Position numbers and translations under genes: made by a program. Positions 8,205 through 17,112 of a stretch of DNA of 64,000 bases are shown here, piece by piece. Source of the stretch: Flavipsychrobacter sp. (GTDB taxonomy: Bacteria; Bacteroidota; Bacteroidia; Chitinophagales; Chitinophagaceae); the NCBI GenBank assembly GCA_031292525.1, contig JARLGY010000064.1, positions 1 through 64,000 of the forward strand. Direction: 5' to 3'. The first letter of the stretch is position 1; every line of letters starts with the position of its first letter. The notes under the pieces were generated by a model. That model was not told the origin of the DNA. It searched no databases and was given only the letters and a program-made list of their open reading frames with translations.

Positions 8205-9545
8205 ATGTTTGAGAACCTGAGTGAGCGGTTGGATTCCGCGTTTAAGCAACTGAAAGGCGAAGGCCGCATTAATGAGATCAACGTAGCTACTACCGTTAAG
8301 GAAATACGCCGCGCCCTTGTTGATGCGGACGTTAACTATAAAATAGCTAAAGAATTTACTGATAAGGTAAAAGACAAAGCTATGGGCGAAAAGGTGCTTA
8401 CTTCTGTATCGCCCGGCCAATTGATGGTGAAAATAGTGAAGGATGAACTTGCCGAGTTGATGGGTGGCAAGGAAGAAGAACTGAACCTAACTGGTAAACC
8501 TACCATTATACTTATTGCGGGATTACAAGGTTCGGGTAAAACAACCTTCTCGGGCAAGCTGGCCAACTTCCTGAAAAGCAAGAAAAACAGCAAGCCTTTA
8601 TTAGTGGCTGGGGACGTATACCGTCCTGCAGCGATGGAGCAATTGCGGGTACTGGGCGAACAAATAAAAGTGCCTGTGTACATTGAGCTTGAAAATACAG
8701 ACCCTGTACAGATAGCTAAAAATGCAATAGCCCAGGCAAAGCAGAACGGCAACAACATAGTGATCATAGATACTGCGGGTCGCCTTGCCGTAGATGAGGC
8801 TATGATGCAGGAAGTGGCCAATATTAAAAATGCAGTGCAGCCACACGAAATACTATTTGTAGTTGATGCCATGACGGGGCAAGATGCAGTAAACACTGCT
8901 AAAGCCTTTAATGACCGCCTTGACTTTACCGGCGTGGTACTCACCAAGTTGGATGGCGATACACGCGGTGGCGCTGCAATATCTATCAAGTACACGGTAG
9001 ATAAGCCCATCAAATTCGTGAGCATGGGCGAAAAGCTGGAGACGCTGGATGTGTTTTACCCAGAGCGTATGGCACAGCGCATATTGGGCATGGGGGATAT
9101 CACCACGTTGGTGGAACGCGCACAGGCCCAGTTTGATGAAGTGCAGGCAAAAAAGCTGGAAAAGAAGATACGCGCCAACAAGTTTGACTTTGAAGACTTT
9201 AAGGAGCAGCTACAGCAGATAAAGAAGATGGGTAACATTAAAGACCTGTTGGCAATGATACCTGGTGTAGGCAAAGCTGTAAAGGACATTGATATTTCCG
9301 ACGATGCGTTCAAGGGCATTGAGGCAATCATTAACTCTATGACACCTTACGAACGCAGCAACCCAGATGTAATAGACGGCAGCCGCCGCAAGCGCATTGC
9401 TGGTGGCAGTGGTAAAGATATAGGAGAAGTAAATGCCTTTATGAAACAGTTTGAACAAATGCGACAGATGATGGGGCAAATGAACAAAATGAAAGGCATG
9501 GGCGGTGGTATGGGTATGCCAGGTATGCCCATGGGAAGAAGGTAA
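8205..9545 (+). CDS. ffh: Signal recognition particle protein Ffh
   Basis: The SRP GTPase that binds 4.5S RNA and signal sequences of nascent membrane proteins. The N domain (1-~90, MFENLSERLDSAFKQL) is followed by the G domain with P-loop GLQGSGKTTFSGKLA, DTAGRLAVDEAMM (G3) and TKLDGDTRGGAA (G4/G5 region). The M domain from ~300 includes MIPGVGKAVKDIDI, SRRKRIAGGSG and a Met-rich C-terminus (MRQMMGQMNKMKGMGGGMGM). The 446-residue length is usual. The SRP RNA gene is not seen in this window. Confidence 0.97.
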   Translation: MFENLSERLDSAFKQLKGEGRINEINVATTVKEIRRALVDADVNYKIAKEFTDKVKDKAMGEKVLTSVSPGQLMVKIVKDELAELMGGKEEELNLTGKPTIILIAGLQGSGKTTFSGKLANFLKSKKNSKPLLVAGDVYRPAAMEQLRVLGEQIKVPVYIELENTDPVQIAKNAIAQAKQNGNNIVIIDTAGRLAVDEAMMQEVANIKNAVQPHEILFVVDAMTGQDAVNTAKAFNDRLDFTGVVLTKLDGDTRGGAAISIKYTVDKPIKFVSMGEKLETLDVFYPERMAQRILGMGDITTLVERAQAQFDEVQAKKLEKKIRANKFDFEDFKEQLQQIKKMGNIKDLLAMIPGVGKAVKDIDISDDAFKGIEAIINSMTPYERSNPDVIDGSRRKRIAGGSGKDIGEVNAFMKQFEQMRQMMGQMNKMKGMGGGMGMPGMPMGRR

Positions 9546-9570
9546 TTGAAACAGATATTGATTATAATGT

Positions 9571-9600
9571 AAAAGCCCCTTAACGGGGCTTTTATTATTT
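9571..9600. terminator. Bidirectional intrinsic terminator between ffh and methyltransferase
   Basis: 9-bp stem AAAAGCCCC/GGGGCTTTT (9571-9579 with 9585-9593), loop TTAAC. U-tracts are available in both directions. It overlaps the last bases of the convergent methyltransferase. Confidence 0.85.
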
Positions 9601-10416
9601 TTTAGAGACGATCACTATGCCCCAGGCCATGTGCCTGAAGCCGGGCAATTTAAGCAATAGTGTGTCTAAGGCTTTTAGCGGAGTGAACCACCAGCCTATT
9701 TTTTTCTTATCTTCTTTAAATATGCGTTTCCAGTAACGCACTTTATTGGGACTGTACCTGCGAAACAGATAATAACTTAAGAATATCCATAAGGTTGTGA
9801 ACCAAAACTCACGATGCTCAACCGTCTTAAAATATTTTTTGTACACCTTCAAAATGTCAAACCCAACCGGCTTTTCATCTATAGTGCGTACTTCCATTGC
9901 CATTTTGCGATACACATTGATAATAGGATTGTAACGTAGGGGATCCCAGGTAATTAGTGTACCTCCAGTTTTGAGGCTGCTATGCATGGTTTTTATCCAG
10001 TAATCGTGATCTGACTCTGGTATATGGTGTATAAGATTTGCACAGTAAATGATGTCAAAAAAATCCGCGTAGAGCTCCAGCTTCTCTATGGGTGCAATCA
10101 TCAGATTCAGCTTCACGTTATACTTGGCAGCCAGTTTTTCTGCAAATTCACCCATTTTAGGGCTAATATCATTGTAGTAAACTTCTGCTCCTTTCAATGC
10201 AAAATACACAGAGCTTTCGCCAAGGCCAGCACCTACGTCTAATATTTTCTTACCTTTGAGATCGCCCATTTTACTCATGGCATAGCTATTTTCCATAGCC
10301 ATAAAGCTTTCAAAAAGGTTTACTACATCTATATCATCGACATTCTCAGATAATGCCCATTCATCATGAAAAGCTTCTTCTCTTTGAAGCAACTCTTCAA
10401 TATTATCATTGCCCAT
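9595..10416 (-). CDS. SAM-dependent class I methyltransferase
   Basis: 273 residues. Motif I is KILDVGAGLGESSVYFA, followed by AEVYYNDISPKMGEFA (acidic ribose-binding region), a FDIIYCANLIHHIPESD post-I/motif II segment, and LKTGGTLITWDPLRYN. The C-terminal third is basic and aromatic (LSYYLFRRYSPNKVRYWKRI), suggesting membrane association or a bulky lipid-like substrate. The overall pattern resembles UbiE/type 11 methyltransferases. The substrate cannot be named. It is convergent with ffh, sharing the terminator. Confidence 0.8.
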   Translation of the reverse strand: MGNDNIEELLQREEAFHDEWALSENVDDIDVVNLFESFMAMENSYAMSKMGDLKGKKILDVGAGLGESSVYFALKGAEVYYNDISPKMGEFAEKLAAKYNVKLNLMIAPIEKLELYADFFDIIYCANLIHHIPESDHDYWIKTMHSSLKTGGTLITWDPLRYNPIINVYRKMAMEVRTIDEKPVGFDILKVYKKYFKTVEHREFWFTTLWIFLSYYLFRRYSPNKVRYWKRIFKEDKKKIGWWFTPLKALDTLLLKLPGFRHMAWGIVIVSKK

Positions 10417-10504
10417 TTTGCAGGAGGTAAATATTAAAAAATAATAATGTAAAAATCAAAGATTTCAAAGGTAATGAATTGGTTGATTATTTTGGGTATC
10501 AATG

Positions 10505-10535
10505 AAAAAATCCCGACCACAAACGTAGCCGGGAT
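10505..10535 (-). terminator. Terminator downstream of dps
   Basis: Read on the minus strand, a 6-bp stem (ATCCCG/CGGGAT, 10530-10535 with 10510-10515) is followed directly by a run of six U. It sits 26 nt after the dps stop. Confidence 0.7.
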
Positions 10536-10560
10536 GTAAATTATATTGGAACGATAAATC

Positions 10561-11031
10561 TTATGCTAAATAAGACCTTAGCATCCAAGCCATTTTTTCG
10601 TGGTCTTTCAATACCCCAGTAAGGAAGTCAGCAGTACCTAAATCTTTGTATGTATCGCCTACTTTGTTTATTTCGTTGCGTACCTGGCGTATTATTGTTT
10701 CATGGTCATCTAGCAGGCTTGCTATCATTTTGGTAGCTGAGCTTTCGTCCTGTCCTTCAGTTAGCCTAGTTGCTTTAGCAAAAGACTGTACTGAGCCTAG
10801 CGCGTAATGACCTATATACCTGATGCGTTCAGCAACAGCATCCATTATCTCATCAAGCGCTTCGTATTGGCCTTCAAAAAACTTGTGCAATTCAAGGAAA
10901 TTTGGCGCCGTTACATTCCAGTGGTAATTGCGGGTTTTTGCGTACAATGTAAACTCATCAGCAAGTAGTACATTCAGAAGTTTGGCTACTTCAAGCGCAT
11001 GTTCGTCAGCTATTCCAATGTTTGGTTTCAT
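10561..11031 (-). CDS. dps: Dps-family DNA-binding ferritin-like protein
   Basis: 156 residues. A dodecameric mini-ferritin that oxidises and stores iron with peroxide and can protect DNA. The Dps ferroxidase signature is present: TRNYHWNVTAPNFLELHKFF followed by EGQYEALDEIMDAVAERIRYIG, which supplies the His/Asp/Glu ligands contributed across the subunit interface. The C-terminal helix is DHEKMAWMLRSYLA. It has no Lys-rich N-terminal tail, so DNA binding is not assured. A variant -7 box (TATCTTCG) lies 33 nt upstream. Monocistronic, with its own terminator. Confidence 0.93.
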   Translation of the reverse strand: MKPNIGIADEHALEVAKLLNVLLADEFTLYAKTRNYHWNVTAPNFLELHKFFEGQYEALDEIMDAVAERIRYIGHYALGSVQSFAKATRLTEGQDESSATKMIASLLDDHETIIRQVRNEINKVGDTYKDLGTADFLTGVLKDHEKMAWMLRSYLA

Positions 11032-11063
11032 ATGATCTTGTGTTTGTGATGTTAATCAGCCAA

Positions 11064-11071
11064 CGAAGATA
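11064..11071 (-). promoter_or_regulatory. Variant -7 box for dps
   Basis: TATCTTCG on the minus strand is one base from TAnnTTTG and is positioned like the other boxes in this window. Confidence 0.35.
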
Positions 11072-11124
11072 ATATTTATTGAAAGTACTCTCATTAATTT
11101 AATGTTATAGCGCTATCGTATCTT

Positions 11125-12237
11125 CTACTTTTTCCATTCAAAAAAGAAAATAGTCCCTCCCACCGGCGTACTTTCCAGCCATATTTTACCACCTTCTTCG
11201 GCCATCATCATTTTTACGATATTCAGCCCCACCCCGGTACTGCCGTCAACCTTACTAGCAGATTTATTTACACTGGTATGAAATAGATTAAAGACATCTT
11301 TCTGTCTCTCTGCAGGTATACCTGGTCCATTATCTTTTACGTAAAACTCATAGCAATCATCTTTTTCTATCACACCAACTTCTATCAGCCCCGCTGCTTT
11401 ATCATTGTATTTGATTGCATTGCTGATGAGGTTTTGGAATACCTGTTGTAGTTTCAATTTTTTTGTCGCAAAAACCGGTAGCCTGTCCACAATTTTAATA
11501 GTGATATTTTTAGGCGGGAAAAGCAGAAAAACCATTTCAGTTATCATGACATTGACATCAACCTCTTCTACAGTTTGCTGATCTATGCTTTTGCGGGAAT
11601 AATCGAGCAGGGAAGAAATCATGCCTGACAAATGATAAGCTGCGTTGGACAAAAGATTTACATATTCCATCGTCTCAGAGTTGCCAGCTATTTGCTTATC
11701 CATTTCAAGCAATCCCAGCATTCCTATAATTCCAGATAACGGAGATTTAAGATCGTGAGCTACTATGTACACAAACTTTTCTAATTGTTTATTTATCTTC
11801 TGTAGTTCTGATATGCTAGCTTTTAGCTGATGCTGATAAAAGTACAAATCTTCAAAAACATTCACCTTGGCTTGGGTAACGCTTATATCGAGCGGTTTTT
11901 GCAGATAATCTACAGCGCCTTCCTCAAAACCCTTTAGCACATATTGCTCTTCACGACTTATCGCAGTAACAAAAATAATGGAGATATCTTTTGTTTTGCT
12001 ATTGGATTTCAAAAGACGTGCTACCTCAAAGCCATCCATATCTGGCATTTGCACATCCAGCATGATAAGACCTATGTCTTCATTTTTCAGCACTTGTTTC
12101 AGTGCGTCATTACCACTTGATGATTTAATAAATCTGCGGTTCTCCTTATATAATACGGCTTCTAACGAGACGAGGTTCTCATCCCGGTCGTCAACCAATA
12201 ATATTGTGAACGGCACGGAACTGCCGTGTATGCTCAT
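11125..12237 (-). CDS. REC-histidine kinase (response-regulator-linked sensor kinase)
   Basis: 370 residues, soluble. N-terminal receiver (10-125) with D16/D17, phosphoacceptor D61 in MLDVQMPDMDGFE and K114 in YLQKPLD. A short coiled coil (130-155) is followed by HisKA with H161 in YIVAHDLKSPLSG and an HATPase domain (LISNAIKYND N-box, VKDNGPGIPAE, STGVGLNIVKMM). Phosphorylation of its own receiver by another kinase probably tunes its activity. Its start overlaps the cheB stop by 4 nt (ATGA type), so it is translationally coupled and last in the signalling operon. No DNA-binding output. Confidence 0.9.
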   Translation of the reverse strand: MSIHGSSVPFTILLVDDRDENLVSLEAVLYKENRRFIKSSSGNDALKQVLKNEDIGLIMLDVQMPDMDGFEVARLLKSNSKTKDISIIFVTAISREEQYVLKGFEEGAVDYLQKPLDISVTQAKVNVFEDLYFYQHQLKASISELQKINKQLEKFVYIVAHDLKSPLSGIIGMLGLLEMDKQIAGNSETMEYVNLLSNAAYHLSGMISSLLDYSRKSIDQQTVEEVDVNVMITEMVFLLFPPKNITIKIVDRLPVFATKKLKLQQVFQNLISNAIKYNDKAAGLIEVGVIEKDDCYEFYVKDNGPGIPAERQKDVFNLFHTSVNKSASKVDGSTGVGLNIVKMMMAEEGGKIWLESTPVGGTIFFFEWKK

Positions 12238-12806
12238 TTCTTGCTCATATTTACAATCCGTATGTAATTAACGATTTCTTCGGGAGTTTGGATTGTAATT
12301 TTTTTATTTAACTGTATAGCGGCTAAGGGCATACTAGTATATTCAGCTGTTTCTGGATCCTGTACTATCCCAATACCACCATGTTCTATTACCTTGTGTA
12401 ATCCTGTTGCACCATCGCGGTTGGCACCACTTAGTAATATACAAGTAACCAGAGGACCATATACGCGTGCCAGGCTATCAAAAGTAACATCAATAGATGG
12501 ACGACTATGATTTACCAATTCAGAATAGTCAAGACTAAAGGTTTTTTCTTCCTCGACCAGTAAATGATAATTTTGCGGAGCAAGATATATATGATGTTTC
12601 TTTACGGGCTCCTTATCTTCAGGCTCTTTTATTGTAAGGTCGGTCCGGTAATTTACCAGCACCTTATCCATCTCGCTAAACACATTTTTTAGCCGATGAA
12701 GTACAATAATGATGGCGTAATTAAAGTCAGCCGGTAATGCGTTTAGTATGTCTGTAATAACAGGCAGGCTTCCTGCTGACCCTCCAATAGCCAATACTTC
12801 TGTCAT
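12234..12806 (-). CDS. cheB: CheB-type protein-glutamate methylesterase domain, no receiver
   Basis: 190 residues, the C-terminal catalytic half of CheB only. The family's catalytic triad is visible: S10 in AIGGSAGSLP, H37 in VLHRLK, and D131 in SGANRDGATGL. It would remove methyl esters (or deamidate Gln) from Glu side chains of target proteins. The absence of the regulatory receiver means activity must be controlled otherwise, for instance by the coupled REC-kinase that overlaps its stop. It lies 5 nt after cheR. No methyl-accepting chemoreceptor gene is in the window, so the substrate is unknown. Confidence 0.9.
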   Translation of the reverse strand: MTEVLAIGGSAGSLPVITDILNALPADFNYAIIIVLHRLKNVFSEMDKVLVNYRTDLTIKEPEDKEPVKKHHIYLAPQNYHLLVEEEKTFSLDYSELVNHSRPSIDVTFDSLARVYGPLVTCILLSGANRDGATGLHKVIEHGGIGIVQDPETAEYTSMPLAAIQLNKKITIQTPEEIVNYIRIVNMSKK

Positions 12807-12811
12807 AGCTG

Positions 12812-13639
12812 TTAATCTTTGCGCCTGAAAATTTTATTTGTAGCACTTACTGTAATAAATTTACTACGAATCTCGCTTGCCAGCATAGATTCTTTTGTGC
12901 CCAGCGCCAGGTAAGTAAGGGGAGCCATACTATTATAAAACAGATTTAGCACTTGGTTTTGCAACTCCTTATTAAAGTATATAAGTACATTTCTACAGCA
13001 TATCAGCTGAAACTCGTTAAACACCTGATCTGTAACCAGATTGTGTTGAGAGAATACAATACTTTCTCTAAAATCCTTTCTCATTATTGCATTCTCGTAC
13101 CTGGCCGTATAATACGATGAAAAGTCATTCCTACCACCCGATTGTATATAGTTTTGTGTATGGTCTTTCATGTTAACCAATGGCATTATTCCCTTTCTTG
13201 CTTTTTCAAGATTGGCGGGATTTAGATCCGTAGCATATATTTTAGCCCTATCAAGCAAACCATGTTCGAAAAGAAGGATAGCCATGGAATAGGCCTCTTC
13301 GCCTGTGGAACAACCTGCATGCCAAATTTTTATGAGGGGGTATGCCGCAAGCTTATCAAGTACACTGGTTCTAAGCTCTCTAAAGAATAATGGGTCTCGA
13401 AACATTTCTGTAACATTTACAGTTACAGACTGCAGGAACCATGCAAAGAAAAGAGGGTCGTTTGTAAGATGATACTTAAGATCATAAGTGCTGCTAATAT
13501 TGCCTTTATTCATACAGTGCAATATTCTGCGCTTAATTGAAGCATGGGAATAATTGCTGAAATCGTAACCATAGTTCAACCTAATCACCTGCAGTATTTC
13601 CTGTAGCTCTTCCGCACTTACGTTCTTTGGGTCTGCCAT
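12812..13639 (-). CDS. cheR: CheR-type protein-glutamate O-methyltransferase
   Basis: 275 residues. N-terminal helical domain (SAEELQEILQVIRLNYGYDF...) with the basic SIKRRILHCM helix, then a SAM-binding domain: IWHAGCSTGEEAYSMAILLF (motif I), IYATDLNPANLEKARKG and FQLICCRNVLIYFNKELQ. It methylates Glu side chains. It lies 4 nt after the CHASE3 hybrid kinase and 5 nt before cheB, clearly one operon. No VWRPW tether receptor is encoded nearby. Kinase coiled-coil regions in this operon are candidate substrates (inference). Confidence 0.92.
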   Translation of the reverse strand: MADPKNVSAEELQEILQVIRLNYGYDFSNYSHASIKRRILHCMNKGNISSTYDLKYHLTNDPLFFAWFLQSVTVNVTEMFRDPLFFRELRTSVLDKLAAYPLIKIWHAGCSTGEEAYSMAILLFEHGLLDRAKIYATDLNPANLEKARKGIMPLVNMKDHTQNYIQSGGRNDFSSYYTARYENAIMRKDFRESIVFSQHNLVTDQVFNEFQLICCRNVLIYFNKELQNQVLNLFYNSMAPLTYLALGTKESMLASEIRSKFITVSATNKIFRRKD

Positions 13640-13643
13640 TTGT

Positions 13644-16600
13644 TTATTTAGACAACCATACCCGTATTAAGGATAAAAGGCGGTTATTGTCAACTGGTTT
13701 AGTAATATAATCTGAAGCACCAGCTTCTATCGATTTTTCCCTATCGCCTTGCATTGCTTTGGCTGTAAGCGCTATCACGGGGAGTTTATTGAATCGAGCA
13801 TCTTCACGCAATTTTTTTATTGCCTCATAGCCATCCATTTCAGGCATCATCACATCCATCAATACTATATCCAAATCAGGATGTTCATTTAATTGCGAAA
13901 GGGCTTCCATGCCATTGTCTGCAGTATATACTTCCATTTGCTGATCTTCCAACAGGGTATTCAATGCAAAAACATTCCGTACATCATCATCTGCTATCAA
14001 TACCTTCTTTCCTTTTAAAAATTTATCATCAGATATCATCCCCTGCCTGCGTGGTACAGCAATATTTTCCACCTCCTCTACCTTATATAAAAATAGTTCC
14101 AACTCGTCCATCAGCCTATCTTTAGCCTGAGCTGAATCGCGGATAACTATGTTTGATAATTTTTTTAGTTCAAATTCTTCGGTTTTATCAATGTTCTTAT
14201 CCATATATATGATGATAGGGATGTTGTCTTGCGCAGTAATATCTTTTAGCTGTTGCAGTTCTTCCATTCCCTTCTCAAAATTTTTACCGATATCGGCTAT
14301 CACACAATCATAACTATTAGTCGTTAATTTTTCAACAGCTTCTTCTTCTGTTGTGGTATAATCGCATTGTATATTGAAATTCCTGTCGTTAATTATGCGC
14401 TTCAGGGAGTTATCCGGCAAATAAGTTCCAGACAAAACGAGCACCTTTTTAATACCAGTGTTCAATTGAGCCCCTATAAGCGTAAATGCCCGATCAAGCT
14501 TTTCTTTTTCAACAGGCTTTTTCAAATAGGCTAGTGCACCGGGAGCCGCTTGCATTGCCTCATCACTTGCCGATATAATGTGCACTGGTATATTTTTAAG
14601 ATTGCTATCACCTTTTAACATTTTTAGTATTTGCCCCCCACTAATCACAGGCAATTGCATATCCAGTATAATTGCCGATGGCCTGTACTTGCGGGCATAA
14701 AATAACCCCTCATCGCCTTGTAAAGCAATAATTGTCTTATACTTTTTATTGCGTGCAAAATCCTGCAGTATTCCCGCAAAGTGGATATCATCCTCTATTA
14801 TAAGCATCACCTTATCCGTAGGGCCTATGTTATTACGGTCATCAGATAGCTTTGTCTGTTGTACTACATCACCAATAATCACTGGGGTATCGTCTGTGTG
14901 TGCTATTGATGAAGAAACTGCATGAAATTTTGCATCAAGCGGCAGGAAGAAAGTAAAAGTGCTACCCTGCCCTTCTTGGCTTTCCAACTGCATTTCACCA
15001 CCTAACTTTTTCACAAGTTCTTTACTAATAGATAGTCCTAACCCTGTACCTCCATACTTACGGCTTGTGCTTCCATCAGCCTGCTGAAAGGCTTCGAATA
15101 TCATATTTTGCTTTTCCTTGGGTATGCCTATGCCTGTATCTGTTACTGATATAGCACAGAGTTTTTCTGAATTCTTTAGTACATCGTTGTACAAATTTGC
15201 TGGTGGCGATACCAAATTAAAATCCAGGGTAACACTACCGCCCTTATTGGTAAACTTAAATGCATTAGATAACATATTCTTAATTACCTGCTCTATGCGC
15301 AATTTATCAGTATATATGCTTTCGGGAAGCCGCGAGTCAACATGTGTAGTGAACTTCAATGACTTGTCATCGGCTAGTACACCAAATAATTGGTAGGTAT
15401 CTTTTACTATATTCTTTATCGGTGTTAACTCAAAGTTCAATTCTATTTTACCGGCTTCTATTTTAGAAAGATCAAGAATGTCATTGATAAGATTCAACAG
15501 ATCGTTTCCTGATCTGTGTATAACAGTGGCATATTCTACCTGTTTATCCGTAAGATTACTTTGTTTATTTTCAGAAAGCAGCTTAGCCAGAATCAGAACG
15601 CTGTTGAGTGGTGTACGCAATTCGTGAGACATGTTGGCCAGGAACTCTGATTTATATTTGCCTGTTATCTCGAGCTCCATAGCCTTTGCTGCCAACGATT
15701 GACGAGCAATCTCTACTGCTTCATTTTTCTCTTCAAGTTCTGCATTTATTTGCCTTAACTCTTCTTCTTGTACCTTCAATTCTTCTTCCGATGCCTGGAG
15801 GGTTTCCGCCTGCTGGATGAGCTCTTCATTAGTCTGGCGCAACTCTTCTTCCTGTTGTTGCAAGCTTTCTTTTTGCTGCTGTACCTGCTCTAACAGTAAT
15901 ATTATTTTTTCGCGTGCGTCTGCAGAGTTTATGGCTACAGCGACATTATTTACCATCGATTCCAGGAGACTTACCTGTAGTTTAGTAAACGGTTTAAAAC
16001 TTACCAGCTCTACAACACCTTTCAATTCATTATTTAACCACAATGGCAAGCAAAGTATAGCACCTGGGGTATTGCTACCAGTAGCAGATTGCAGCTTCCA
16101 ATAAGATGCAGGTACATCATTCACGATGCTGATGTCTTTACGAGTACCCGCACTACCTATTATACCTTCATCTATATTATATTCTTTAGCAGCATTTTCG
16201 GGCAGCGCAATAGCACTTCTTAAAGCCAATTTGTGCTTCTGGTCATCATAAACATACAGGGCTCCGGCTGGTATTTCAAGATAGCTTACAATTACATTTA
16301 GAATAAGTTTTGAAACAGAACTTACATCATTAATGCCCTGCAAACCTGTATTGACTTTTGACAAACCAGTAAGCAGCCAGTTTCTGTCGCTGGTTTGCCC
16401 GTTAACTCTTTCCAGTTCTGCAAGGTTCGCCTGCAAGGCATCTTCGGCTTTTTTCCTTATTCTAAACTCATTGATAATAATGTAAATGAGTATAATAATA
16501 ATTATCTGAACTATTATAGTGCCGATGGTTGATACCCAGGTGGCCAAATTTATTGAATCAACATTACCCTTTTCCCTAGTGGCAAGTAGCTTGTTTTCAG

Positions 16601-17081
16601 CAGCAAGCATGTCATTTACAACAACACGAATGCTATCCATCTGTTTCTTCTCCTCTGTCGTAATCCTGACAAGCGAATCCCTGGTGTACAGCGTAGCATC
16701 ATCCCCTTTTTCCTTCCAGAACTGCAGAATATTATTTACCTTTTTCGAAAGATCGTCTGCCCGTTCTATTTCTTCCGGATTATCTGCTACCAAGTTTCTT
16801 AAATTAGATAGCTCAGGACCTATCTTAAGCAATCCGAGATTGTAAGGAGCAAGGAAAACCCTTTCATTTGTCCCCCTGAAGCCACGTCTTCCAGTTTCCA
16901 TATCTACTATCAATCCCTGTATCTGTTCAGCCTGATTGATGACTTCGTAAGTATGCTTCACCCACTTGCTCTCTTCAGTTTGCTGCCTGAAGGTGTAATA
17001 AGATATGTAACCAATAACTGCAGATAAAATAAGTGCTAATGCAAAGCCTAGGTATAACCTGTTTACAAGCGATACTTTCAT
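13644..17081 (-). CDS. CHASE3-GAF hybrid histidine kinase with three receivers
   Basis: 1145 residues. TM1 (~10-30), a periplasmic CHASE3 domain (~35-175, with QGLIVDMETGRRGFRGT) and TM2 (~180-204). Then GAF (~250-385), a Gln/Glu-rich coiled coil (~390-470) and HisKA with H486 in [15 protein letters not shown]. HATPase spans ~590-715 ([29 protein letters not shown]). Three receivers follow: REC1 ~758-870 (D807 in ILDMQLP), a degenerate REC2 ~878-1000 (D930 kept, but the acidic pair is replaced by LVLSG), and REC3 ~1026-1145 (D1076 in [13 protein letters not shown]). It senses an extracytoplasmic signal at the inner membrane. 4 nt before cheR and 31 nt after the upstream REC-kinase. Confidence 0.92.
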   Translation of the reverse strand: MKVSLVNRLYLGFALALILSAVIGYISYYTFRQQTEESKWVKHTYEVINQAEQIQGLIVDMETGRRGFRGTNERVFLAPYNLGLLKIGPELSNLRNLVADNPEEIERADDLSKKVNNILQFWKEKGDDATLYTRDSLVRITTEEKKQMDSIRVVVNDMLAAENKLLATREKGNVDSINLATWVSTIGTIIVQIIIIILIYIIINEFRIRKKAEDALQANLAELERVNGQTSDRNWLLTGLSKVNTGLQGINDVSSVSKLILNVIVSYLEIPAGALYVYDDQKHKLALRSAIALPENAAKEYNIDEGIIGSAGTRKDISIVNDVPASYWKLQSATGSNTPGAILCLPLWLNNELKGVVELVSFKPFTKLQVSLLESMVNNVAVAINSADAREKIILLLEQVQQQKESLQQQEEELRQTNEELIQQAETLQASEEELKVQEEELRQINAELEEKNEAVEIARQSLAAKAMELEITGKYKSEFLANMSHELRTPLNSVLILAKLLSENKQSNLTDKQVEYATVIHRSGNDLLNLINDILDLSKIEAGKIELNFELTPIKNIVKDTYQLFGVLADDKSLKFTTHVDSRLPESIYTDKLRIEQVIKNMLSNAFKFTNKGGSVTLDFNLVSPPANLYNDVLKNSEKLCAISVTDTGIGIPKEKQNMIFEAFQQADGSTSRKYGGTGLGLSISKELVKKLGGEMQLESQEGQGSTFTFFLPLDAKFHAVSSSIAHTDDTPVIIGDVVQQTKLSDDRNNIGPTDKVMLIIEDDIHFAGILQDFARNKKYKTIIALQGDEGLFYARKYRPSAIILDMQLPVISGGQILKMLKGDSNLKNIPVHIISASDEAMQAAPGALAYLKKPVEKEKLDRAFTLIGAQLNTGIKKVLVLSGTYLPDNSLKRIINDRNFNIQCDYTTTEEEAVEKLTTNSYDCVIADIGKNFEKGMEELQQLKDITAQDNIPIIIYMDKNIDKTEEFELKKLSNIVIRDSAQAKDRLMDELELFLYKVEEVENIAVPRRQGMISDDKFLKGKKVLIADDDVRNVFALNTLLEDQQMEVYTADNGMEALSQLNEHPDLDIVLMDVMMPEMDGYEAIKKLREDARFNKLPVIALTAKAMQGDREKSIEAGASDYITKPVDNNRLLSLIRVWLSK

Positions 17082-17112
17082 ATTTGGTCTAAAATTTTCA
17101 ATTTCTAATTAT

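Noticed and set aside
8336-9025. 229-codon minus-strand open frame
   Set aside because: It is fully antisense to ffh, whose motifs are unambiguous. The composition is Ser/Ala/Ile-rich, as expected of a shadow frame.
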